Below are positions 48,614 to 55,964 of a DNA stretch of 64,000 nucleotides, piece by piece. Made by a program: the position numbers and the translations under genes. The notes beneath the pieces are model-generated. The model did no database searches, was not told the DNA's origin, and saw only the letters and a program-made list of their open reading frames with translations. Source of the DNA: JACWAE01 sp963847595 (GTDB taxonomy: Bacteria; Chloroflexota; Dehalococcoidia; SZUA-161); the NCBI GenBank assembly GCA_963847595.1, contig CAWKAJ010000002.1, positions 1,302,001 through 1,366,000 on the forward strand, written 5' to 3'. The first letter of the stretch is position 1. Each line of letters starts with the position of its first letter.

Positions 48614-49846
48614 ATGCCTGAGAAGAAGAAACCGGAAGGATTCCTACCTAAGTACCGAGTGCTGGACCTGGCTGACGAGAAGGGTGCCTATTGCAGCAAG
48701 CTTCTCGGAGACCTCGGAGCCGAAGTGATAAAAGTGGAGCCCCCCTGCGGGGACAAAACGAGGTTCCGGGGTCCTTTTTTTAAGAACGAGGTTCATCTCG
48801 AGAAGAGCCTGTTCTTCCTCTATTTCAACACTAGCAAAGGCTCCATAACGCTGAACCTCGAGGACAGTGTTGGCCAGGAGATTTTCAAGAAGCTAGTCAA
48901 GAAGTCAGACGTGGTGGTGGAGAGCTTCCCCGTGGGTTATCTCGCCAAGCTGGGACTCGACTATCCCAAGCTGAAGAAGATTAACCCCAAGCTGGTGATG
49001 GCCTCCATCACCCCCTACGGACAGAAAGGCCCACTGAGCGGCTATAAGGCGGAAGATATTAACGTCATGGCCATGAGCGGCTACATGCAGCTTGTGGGCG
49101 AGCCCGACCAGGCTCCGCTGGTGCTCGGCGGGGAGCAGTCGTTCTATCCCGGCTCCCAGTACGCTGCAGTGGGCACGATGGCGGCCCTTTTCCATCGGGA
49201 TGCAGTATCGGGAAAGGGACAGTACGTGGACGTGCCCATGCAGGAAGCCATGATAAGCTACTGGCAGGAGCAGACGCCAGTTCCCATGTGGCACAAGACG
49301 AAAGAGAATAATACGCGTGTGGGCGCGATGGACGCCATGGTCACGCCCTGCGGCCTCTATCCCTGCAAAGACGGCTGGATTTCACTGTGCGTGGTAACCC
49401 CTCAGGAATGGGATACACTGGCGCAGTGGATACACGAGGTGACAGGCGACGATGAAGTCCTCAAAGACCAGTACAAAGGCGGGCTTATCGACCGCATGCC
49501 GGTGCGCGATATGGTGAATGTGATGGTGATAAACTTCACTGAGAAGCTCAACGGGCGCGACATCTTCCTGGAGGGCCAGAAGCGCAAACTGGTGGTCATG
49601 CCTGTGAATGATGTCCCTTCCCTTCTTAAAGATAACCAGCTTAACTCACGCGGCTTCTGGGTCGAGCTAGCCCATCCTGTGGTGGGCAAGCTAAAGTACC
49701 CCAAAGGCGCGCTGTATAGCGATGCGATCCCGGCACCCTCGAAGGCGGCGCCGCTGCTGGGCGAGGACAACGAGCGAATCTATTGCAAAGAGCTGGGTTA
49801 CACCAGGGAAGACCTGGCAGTGCTGCGTTCCACAGGTACAATCTAA
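48614..49846 (+). CDS. Family III CoA-transferase subunit lacking the catalytic Asp
   Basis: This is 410 residues with the CaiB/BaiF layout: LDLADEKGAYCSKLLGDLGA at the start, EVIKVEPPCGD, SDVVVESFPVGYLAKLGLDY, and TPYGQKGPLSGYKAEDINV. In active enzymes a conserved Asp lies 15 residues before the last Leu of the AALLHR-type helix. Here that position is Phe177 (QSFYPGSQYAAVGTMAALFHR). The next gene encodes a relative with Asp at that place, so the two probably form a heteromer. It heads an acyl-CoA gene cluster. The acid activated is unknown. Confidence 0.85.
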   Translation: MPEKKKPEGFLPKYRVLDLADEKGAYCSKLLGDLGAEVIKVEPPCGDKTRFRGPFFKNEVHLEKSLFFLYFNTSKGSITLNLEDSVGQEIFKKLVKKSDVVVESFPVGYLAKLGLDYPKLKKINPKLVMASITPYGQKGPLSGYKAEDINVMAMSGYMQLVGEPDQAPLVLGGEQSFYPGSQYAAVGTMAALFHRDAVSGKGQYVDVPMQEAMISYWQEQTPVPMWHKTKENNTRVGAMDAMVTPCGLYPCKDGWISLCVVTPQEWDTLAQWIHEVTGDDEVLKDQYKGGLIDRMPVRDMVNVMVINFTEKLNGRDIFLEGQKRKLVVMPVNDVPSLLKDNQLNSRGFWVELAHPVVGKLKYPKGALYSDAIPAPSKAAPLLGEDNERIYCKELGYTREDLAVLRSTGTI

Positions 49847-49882
49847 GACATAAGATAATGCGAGGAAAGGAAGGATAAGGCG

Positions 49883-51106
49883 ATGGCCAAGAAAGCTCTC
49901 GAAGGTGTTAGAGTCATAGAGTTCGGGCTTTACTTAGCGTTGCCTCTGGCGACACGGATGCTGGCCGCGCTGGGCGCCGAGGTCATCAAGGTTGAGACAC
50001 TCACCTCCCTCGATATGTCGTGGTACGGCCCCATGTACGCCGCAGGTTCTCTCCAGTTAGAGTACCGGCCCCTGAAGCGAAATGTCACTCTGGACGTTCG
50101 TCAGCCCAGGGGCAAAGAGATAATGGAAGAGCTGATTAAGAAGAGCGACATCTACGCCACCAACCTCGGCGAGGGTTTTCTGACCAAGTTTGGCCTGGAT
50201 TTCAAACACGTTCAGTCGTTGAAGAAAGACCTCATTGTATTGTGGCAGACTGGTCTGGGGAGCGTAGGCCCCTACGGCGGCTTTAAGGCATATGGTAGGC
50301 TGATGCAGCACGCCTGCGCCATATCTACCATGTCAGGTACGCCGGACAGCCTCGGCGTAGCCAATATCTCTTATTCGGACTATCACACCTCGATGTTCAA
50401 TGCCCTGGCATTGATAGGGGCGCTCGAGAGACGGCGCCGCACCGGTAAGGGCTGCTTCATAGAATGCCCGATATACGAGTCCGGTGTAGTAACAGTAGGC
50501 CCGTCTTTCCTGGATTACCAGGCTAACAAGGTGGTCCCGGAGCGCAGAGCAAACAGGCACCGCTTCTACGCCCCGCATGGTGCTTACCCCTGCACCGGAA
50601 CGGACAGGTGGTGCACCGTAGCCGTGACCAACGAAGGAGAATGGAAAGCATTCTGCAAAGTCATGGGCAATCCCGCCTGGACAAAGTCGCCGAAATTCGC
50701 CACCGCTGCCGACAGGGTCAAGAATGCTGCGGAACTGGACAACCTGATTGGAGGGTGGACATCGCCGCGCGATGCCTACGAGGTGATGGATGAGATGCAA
50801 AAGGCCGGGGTGCCGGCGGGGATCGTGTCCAAAGGCGAAGATATGGCGAGCAGCGAGCACCTCTGGAGGCACAAGTTCTATTATGAGACTGACTTCTATG
50901 CCGCCGACTTCGAAAAGCCGGGAATGAAATGGCCGGTGGCGGGCAAGACCGTAACCTGGATCGAGCCGGTTTACATGTCTGAGACCCCGTGCATGTTCGG
51001 TCCCATGCACAAAGTTGGACAGGACAACAACTACGTCTATGGCAAACTCCTGGGCATGTCAAAGGAGGAGATTAAGAAACTGACCGAAGAAGGCGTATTT
51101 AAATAA
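49883..51106 (+). CDS. Family III CoA-transferase, catalytic-type subunit
   Basis: This is 407 residues with a strong ribosome site (AGGAAAGGAAGG). It shows GVRVIEFGLYLALPLATRM, GAEVIKVETL, SDIYATNLGEGFLTKFGLDF and the catalytic loop SYSDYHTSMFNALALIGALE with Asp166, the residue that carries the mixed anhydride with the acyl group. It would transfer CoA between a donor such as succinyl-CoA and an organic acid, probably with the preceding subunit. The pair is reminiscent of two-subunit enzymes such as benzylsuccinate CoA-transferase. It is followed by a dispersed repeat. Confidence 0.88.
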   Translation: MAKKALEGVRVIEFGLYLALPLATRMLAALGAEVIKVETLTSLDMSWYGPMYAAGSLQLEYRPLKRNVTLDVRQPRGKEIMEELIKKSDIYATNLGEGFLTKFGLDFKHVQSLKKDLIVLWQTGLGSVGPYGGFKAYGRLMQHACAISTMSGTPDSLGVANISYSDYHTSMFNALALIGALERRRRTGKGCFIECPIYESGVVTVGPSFLDYQANKVVPERRANRHRFYAPHGAYPCTGTDRWCTVAVTNEGEWKAFCKVMGNPAWTKSPKFATAADRVKNAAELDNLIGGWTSPRDAYEVMDEMQKAGVPAGIVSKGEDMASSEHLWRHKFYYETDFYAADFEKPGMKWPVAGKTVTWIEPVYMSETPCMFGPMHKVGQDNNYVYGKLLGMSKEEIKKLTEEGVFK

Positions 51107-51109
51107 TAG

Positions 51110-51200
51110 GGAGTCCAGAGGGGCAAAGCCTCTCTGGCGAGGGTTTGGGGGTGTCCCCCATTTTTTAAAGTCCCCCAAGACTGGGGGATTTAGGGGGTTG
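51110..51200. repeat. Dispersed ~100-bp intergenic repeat, copy B
   Basis: A divergent copy with GAGTCCAGAGGGGCAAAGCC, GGGGGTGTCCCCCA, and the shared AAAGTCCCCCAAGACTGGGG and TTAGGGGGTTG end. It lacks the CTAGTCCTTCCGCGGAAGGA block of copies A and C. Confidence 0.7.
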
Positions 51201-51273
51201 ATAAAGGAATTCTTAAGGCTAACCTTAGTGAATAAAAATAAAAGATAGTCAAGATTAAGGAGGAGGGAATCTT

Positions 51274-52185
51274 ATGCCAGCAAAGGTAAAGAAATTGACC
51301 AACCCGAAGGCCATCGACATGGAGTGCTTGATGAGCACCAAGGAAGGCGCGGTCAGCAGGGATCCCGCGATGATCGAGATGTTGGCCGCCTATTTCAAGA
51401 CAGCGGGACTGCGCATCAAGACCGACGATGAGATGGCGCAGGACTGGAGGGACGCCGGCGTCCAGGTGGTGATCCTCAGTCAGACCCACAAACTGCTCGG
51501 ATTCACAGAATTCGAGCAGATACAGGAAAGGCACAACTACATAGGACATCTGAAGAAATCCTATCCCGATGTCATTCTCGGTTTCTGGGTCGGCGTTACC
51601 ATCGAACTCGGACTCTGGAAAGCAATACATGAGCTCGAGAGATGCATTAAGGACCTGGGCAGCTTCGGTATGTTCGTCACCGGAATGTATGGAACCCCCG
51701 CCAACGACAAGACATGGTGGCCGTTCTACGATATGTGCCAGGATGCCGGGGTACCCGTTAAGATTACAGTGGGCGCAACCGCCGGTGGCGCCGGACAGAG
51801 CGGTGGCTCCGTAGGAGGCATGGGTATACGTCTTTCCACTGAGAAACCGATTCCCAACGTAGATGATGTGGCCGCTGCCTTCCCCAACCTGACCATAATC
51901 GGGCACCACTATCCCTTCCCCTGGGTCGATGAGATGACGGCGATTATGATCCACAAGAACAATGTGTTCTGCGAGGTGCACGGCTGGAGGCCCAAGTACT
52001 TCCATGACAACTTCAGAAGAGAGTTGAACACCCGTATCAAGAACAAGATTATGTTCGGGTCCGATTACCCCTTCTTCCCCTATGCCACGCTGTTCGAAGA
52101 CTGGGAGGCGAGCAATTACAAGCCCGAAGTTTTACAGAACGTGTACCTCAACACCGCAAGAAAGGTGCTGGGCCTGGAGAAGTAA
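51274..52185 (+). CDS. Amidohydrolase-2-like protein lacking the N-terminal metal motif
   Basis: This is 303 residues. The C-terminal half contains TIIGHHYPFPW and KIMFGSDYPFFPY, the His and Asp loops of the COG2159 amidohydrolase/decarboxylase family, and LNTARKVLGLEK at the end. The usual N-terminal HxH (or ExH) metal pair after the first strand is not seen; the corresponding stretch reads KAIDMECLMSTKEG. A metal may be bound by the remaining ligands, or the protein may be non-hydrolytic. Family members include ring-opening hydrolases and non-oxidative decarboxylases of aromatic acids. It lies between the CoA-transferases and an acyl-CoA dehydrogenase, so a role in the same degradation route is likely. 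Confidence 0.72.
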   Translation: MPAKVKKLTNPKAIDMECLMSTKEGAVSRDPAMIEMLAAYFKTAGLRIKTDDEMAQDWRDAGVQVVILSQTHKLLGFTEFEQIQERHNYIGHLKKSYPDVILGFWVGVTIELGLWKAIHELERCIKDLGSFGMFVTGMYGTPANDKTWWPFYDMCQDAGVPVKITVGATAGGAGQSGGSVGGMGIRLSTEKPIPNVDDVAAAFPNLTIIGHHYPFPWVDEMTAIMIHKNNVFCEVHGWRPKYFHDNFRRELNTRIKNKIMFGSDYPFFPYATLFEDWEASNYKPEVLQNVYLNTARKVLGLEK

Positions 52186-52206
52186 AAGAACAGTTAAATC
52201 TGGGTA

Positions 52207-52259
52207 GGGCGGAGCACCTGCTTCGCCCAGGTAGCCTGGAGCAGGTGCTCCAGGCTACC
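52207..52259. repeat. Two adjacent GGAGCA..TGCTCC palindromes
   Basis: GGGCGGAGCA-CC-TGCTTCGCCC (52207-52228, one mismatch) is followed one base later by a perfect 14-bp-arm hairpin (52230-52259). It is the same family as 25812 and 55778. It ends 28 bases before the acyl-CoA dehydrogenase start. Confidence 0.65.
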
Positions 52260-52287
52260 TATGGTTTTGAGAAACGGAGGCGTGTCT

Positions 52288-53460
52288 ATGGATTTCAGTT
52301 TTACGCCGGAACAAGAGCGTCTGCGCCTGGAGGTGCGTAAGTTCCTCCAAAAAGAGGTTACCGCTGATAGCAGGTTAGACTTCAGGTTCGACCGCCCCTA
52401 CGGCGCCGACACCTGGAAGCTGCTGCGCAAGCTGGGGGAAAGAGGCTGGCTCTGCCCCCTGTACCCCAAAGAGTGGGGCGGCATGGCTGCGTCTCCGCTG
52501 GATAACTATGTTATTCAGGATGAATTGTCGGCTGCCTTTGCCCCGACTCCCTGTGCCTTAATCGGTGCTATGGTGGTAGGGCCCACCCTTCTCGCACACG
52601 GGAACGAGGCACAGAAGAAAAAATACCTCCCCATGATAGCCCACGGCGAGGTCGAGTTCTCCATGGGCTATACCGAGCCCGGGTCGGGGTCAGACCTCGC
52701 TTCGCTGTCGCTTAAGGCAGAAGACAAGGGCGACTATTATCTCCTCAACGGCCAGAAAATGTTCAGCACCAAGGCCGACTTCGCCGACTACGGCTGGGTT
52801 GCGGTCAGGACCGACCTCGAGAACCCCAAGAAGCACAAGGGCATCTCGCTGCTCATCATAGACCTCAAACATACCAAAGGCATTACTATTCGACCTATCT
52901 ACAACATGAGCGGCTATCACTCCACCGAGGTTTTCTATGACGACGTCAAAGTTCCCAAGGAGAACCTGGTCGGTGATTTGAACAACGGGTTCTACATCAT
53001 TGGTGCTGCGCTGCTGTTCGAACGGGCAGTCACAGTGAGCGGATTCAACCGGGCGCTGGAGCTTCTCACGGAGTACGTAAAGACGACTAAGCGCAATGGC
53101 AAGCCGCTGGCTGCCGACCCGCTAATCAGGCACAAGCTCGCTGAGATGGAGACGAAGTTCGCCGTGACCAGGGTTCTGTCCTACCGTCTCTCCTGGATGC
53201 AGGTGCATAAGATGTTCGCCCTGACCGAGGTCGCCATAACCAAGCTGCTCAGCACCGAGACGGTTTACGATTTGGCCCAAACCGGCATGCAGATACTGGG
53301 ACACTACGGTGAGCTGGTGCCCGGCTCGAAGTGGGCCGAGCTTCAGGGGTGGTTTGCGCATATGTACCAGGAAGCGCCGCATTACAAGATAGCCGGAGGC
53401 ACTTCGGAGATTCAGAGACAGATTCTAGCTACCAGAACCCTGGGACTTCCCAGAGGGTAA
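52288..53460 (+). CDS. Acyl-CoA dehydrogenase
   Basis: This is 390 residues from ATG 52288, which has GGAGG upstream; an ATG at 52261 would add nine residues. It starts MDFSFTPEQERLRLEVRKFL. The FAD/acyl region has MGYTEPGSGSDLASLSLKAE and FSTKADFADYGWVAVRTD. Near the C-terminus YKIAGGTSEIQRQILATRTL is the conserved flavin-contact segment. It introduces an alpha,beta double bond into an acyl-CoA. No ETF genes are nearby. Chain-length or ring specificity cannot be read from sequence. Confidence 0.92.
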   Translation: MDFSFTPEQERLRLEVRKFLQKEVTADSRLDFRFDRPYGADTWKLLRKLGERGWLCPLYPKEWGGMAASPLDNYVIQDELSAAFAPTPCALIGAMVVGPTLLAHGNEAQKKKYLPMIAHGEVEFSMGYTEPGSGSDLASLSLKAEDKGDYYLLNGQKMFSTKADFADYGWVAVRTDLENPKKHKGISLLIIDLKHTKGITIRPIYNMSGYHSTEVFYDDVKVPKENLVGDLNNGFYIIGAALLFERAVTVSGFNRALELLTEYVKTTKRNGKPLAADPLIRHKLAEMETKFAVTRVLSYRLSWMQVHKMFALTEVAITKLLSTETVYDLAQTGMQILGHYGELVPGSKWAELQGWFAHMYQEAPHYKIAGGTSEIQRQILATRTLGLPRG

Positions 53461-53484
53461 CTGAGATTGTTTAGTAACTGGGGT

Positions 53485-53601
53485 GTGCAGAGGGGCGAAG
53501 CCCCTTTGCTAGTCCTTCCGCGGAAGGATGGGGGTATCCCTGTAGGGGCACAGTGCACTGTGCCCTAAAAGTCCCCCAAGACTGGGGGATTTAGGGGGCT
53601 G
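53485..53601. repeat. Dispersed ~100-bp repeat, copy C, with a palindrome nested inside
   Basis: It matches copy A closely (GTGCAGAGGGGC, CTAGTCCTTCCGCGGAAGGA, GGGGGTATCCC, AAAAGTCCCCCAAGACTGGG). However, the eight bases of copy A after TATCCC are replaced by a TAGGGGC-family palindrome (53543-53567, TAGGGGCACAGTG and CACTGTGCCCTA). Confidence 0.8.
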
Positions 53602-53655
53602 AATAGAGCCCAATAAACAACCTGGTTGATTTGAGTTTGCTAAACTACATTGGCC

Positions 53656-54612
53656 ATGATCAATTTGAGAGATTCATCATTGAGTAAGCCCGACGGCAGC
53701 CAGAAAATCGGCATCATAGGCTGTGTGTTCAACATAGAGCGTTTCGCCATCCGCGACGGCCCTGGCATCAGGACCACCGTCTTCCTCAAAGGCTGCCCGC
53801 TGAGATGCCTGTGGTGCGCCAACCCGGAATCCATGAGTCCTGTGCCGCAGCTCTTCTACCTTGAAAACCTGTGCACGAGATGCTACCGCTGCGTTGAGGC
53901 ATGTCCCAATAAGGCTACCACCAAAGCCCCCGATGGGGCTATAAAAATCGACCGCAGCCTGTGCAAGGCCTGTGGCAAGTGCGTTGAGGCGTGCCCTAAT
54001 AAAGCCAGAGAGATAAGCGGGAAGCTGATGACCGTGGATGAAGTACTGGAAGAAGTGAAAAAGGATGCGCTGTTCTATCAGAACTCGGGCGGCGGCGTCA
54101 CCTTCTCCGGAGGCGAGCCGACCCACCAGCCGGAATTTCTCTGGCATCTCCTCAAAGCCTCACAGGAAAGCGGCATTCACACCGCTCTCGACACCTCCGG
54201 GTTTGTCAAGCCCGAGATTCTGAAGAGGGTGCTGGAGCACACCAATCTGGTGCTTTACGACATCAAGCACATGGACCCAGCAAAGCACAAAGAGCTTACC
54301 GGCATAGATAATAGGCTGATCCTGGAAAACGCCAGAATGATTGCCGCCCTGGGCAAGCCTATGATAATCAGGGTGCCATTGATTCCAGGTCACAACGATT
54401 CCCCAGAGAACATCAAGGCGCTGGCAGAGTTCATGCTCAGCCTGGGGCTTAAAAGGGTTGACCTCTTGCCTTATCATTCGCTGGGCAAGATTAAATATTA
54501 CAGACTGGGCATGGAATACAAATTGAGCGACCTCAAACCGCATCAGGGAGATGAAGTAGCGAATATTAAAGCTGACCTTGAGTCCTACGGGCTACAGGTC
54601 GGGGTCGGCTAA
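53656..54612 (+). CDS. Glycyl-radical-enzyme activating protein
   Basis: This is 318 residues from ATG 53656; no clear ribosome site is seen, and a TTG at 53650 is an alternative. IRDGPGIRTTVFLKGCPLRC and LWCANPES give the radical SAM CxxxCxxC. Two ferredoxin-type clusters follow (CTRCYRCVEACP and CKACGKCVEACP), then FSGGEPTHQPEFLWHLL. Activases with this two-cluster insert (PflA-like, as for benzylsuccinate, 4-hydroxyphenylacetate or glycerol enzymes) install the glycyl radical. No partner glycyl-radical enzyme occurs in the window, so the partner is elsewhere or lost. It is embedded between two acyl-CoA dehydrogenase genes. Confidence 0.92.
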   Translation: MINLRDSSLSKPDGSQKIGIIGCVFNIERFAIRDGPGIRTTVFLKGCPLRCLWCANPESMSPVPQLFYLENLCTRCYRCVEACPNKATTKAPDGAIKIDRSLCKACGKCVEACPNKAREISGKLMTVDEVLEEVKKDALFYQNSGGGVTFSGGEPTHQPEFLWHLLKASQESGIHTALDTSGFVKPEILKRVLEHTNLVLYDIKHMDPAKHKELTGIDNRLILENARMIAALGKPMIIRVPLIPGHNDSPENIKALAEFMLSLGLKRVDLLPYHSLGKIKYYRLGMEYKLSDLKPHQGDEVANIKADLESYGLQVGVG

Positions 54613-54627
54613 CCTTAAGGAGGCAAC

Positions 54628-55758
54628 ATGGATTTCGCCCTTAGCGAACAGCAGGAAATGCTTAAGAAAGCGGCCAGCGAGTTCCTGGCCAAGGAATGCA
54701 CCAAGAAGCTGGTCCGGGAGATGGAAAAGGACGAAAAGGGATATTCACCTGAGCTGTGGCAGAAGATGGCAGGCCTGGGCTGGATGGGACTGGTCTACCC
54801 TGAGAAATATGGCGGCAGCGGGCTGACCTTCGTCGATTTAACCACCCTGCTCGAGGAGATGGGCAAGGCGCTCGTCCCCGGGCCTTTCCTCTCCACCGTG
54901 CTTTGTGGCTTAGCTATACTGAAATGGGGCACCGAAGCCCAGAAAAAGAACTTCCTGCCCAAGATAGCCAAAGGCGAGGCGATACTGTCCCTGGCGCTGA
55001 CTGAAAAAGACGCTACTTACAATGCAGCGGGGATAAAGGTCAAAGCCGTTGCCGACGGCAATGACTTCGTTATCGACGGCACCAAGCTCTTCGTCACCGA
55101 TGCCCATGTTGCCGACTACCTGCTCTGTGTCACCAGAACAAAGGCCGGCAGGAATAAGGAGGAGGGCATCACACTGTTCCTGGTGGATGCCAGGAGCCCC
55201 GGCGTAACCTGCAATCTTCTCAAGACCTTCACTGGCGATAAGAAGTGCGAGGTCGTTTTCAAGAGCGCGCGCGTCCCCCAGGCCAATATGCTGGGCAAGG
55301 CTGACCAGGGCTGGAAGATAGTAGATGAGCTTTTGGGGCTGGCAACGTTCCTGCAATGCCCCTGGATGGTGGGTGGTACCCAGCAGGCCCTGGACATAGC
55401 AGTAGCCTATGCCAAGGAAAGGTCTCAGTTCGGGCGGCTCATCGGGAGTTTCCAGGCTTTGCAGACCAAGATGGCCAACACCGTAGTCGATGTTGCCGGC
55501 GCAAGGGACTTCACTTACTACACAGCCTGGAAGATTGACCAGGGCCTGCCCTGCAAGAAGGATATCTCGGTAGCGAAGGCCTGGACAGCCGAAGCCTATC
55601 GCAAGGCCTGTGTCGAGGGCATCCAGATACACGGAGGCATTGGCATCACCCAGGACCACGACATGCAGCTCTATTATCGCCGGGCCAAGGCCCTGGAAAT
55701 CGCCTTCGGTGACGTCGATTACCACCTGGAGCTCGTAGCCAACGAAATGGGTCTTTGA
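54628..55758 (+). CDS. Acyl-CoA dehydrogenase
   Basis: This is 376 residues with AAGGAGG upstream. It starts MDFALSEQQEMLKKAASEFL and has LSLALTEKDATYNAAGIKVK (the usual substrate loop with Thr/Glu), FVTDAHVADYLLCVTRT and, near the end, GIQIHGGIGITQDHDMQLYY. It is clearly a flavin acyl-CoA dehydrogenase but distinct from the one at 52288, so the pathway probably has two oxidations or the two form a heteromer. It lies 15 bases after the activase gene and is co-transcribed with it. Confidence 0.92.
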   Translation: MDFALSEQQEMLKKAASEFLAKECTKKLVREMEKDEKGYSPELWQKMAGLGWMGLVYPEKYGGSGLTFVDLTTLLEEMGKALVPGPFLSTVLCGLAILKWGTEAQKKNFLPKIAKGEAILSLALTEKDATYNAAGIKVKAVADGNDFVIDGTKLFVTDAHVADYLLCVTRTKAGRNKEEGITLFLVDARSPGVTCNLLKTFTGDKKCEVVFKSARVPQANMLGKADQGWKIVDELLGLATFLQCPWMVGGTQQALDIAVAYAKERSQFGRLIGSFQALQTKMANTVVDVAGARDFTYYTAWKIDQGLPCKKDISVAKAWTAEAYRKACVEGIQIHGGIGITQDHDMQLYYRRAKALEIAFGDVDYHLELVANEMGL

Positions 55759-55777
55759 CGGGTAGTCTTTAATGGAT

Positions 55778-55831
55778 AGCTTGGAGCGGATGCTCCAAGC
55801 TCTGCTGTGGGGCGGGTTTGAAACCCGCCCT
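55778..55831. repeat. Palindrome pair downstream of the acyl-CoA cluster
   Basis: AGCTTGGAGC, GGAT, GCTCCAAGCT (55778-55801) is a GGAGC..GCTCC family member. GGGGCGGGTTTGAAACCCGCCC follows near 55810; a relative lies near 26958. They may act as the end of the plus-strand transcript facing the Hsp70-like gene. Confidence 0.6.
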
Positions 55832-55964
55832 CATACTCTCCATGCAGCAAATTCCATGTGGTGGGACAGGCTCCCCATCCTGTACAAAATGTAGGGGATA
55901 TCCAAGGGGTCGCCCCCTTAACATGCGTCGCTTTGAAAATAAGTCTCTTGCTTGATACCCGGAA

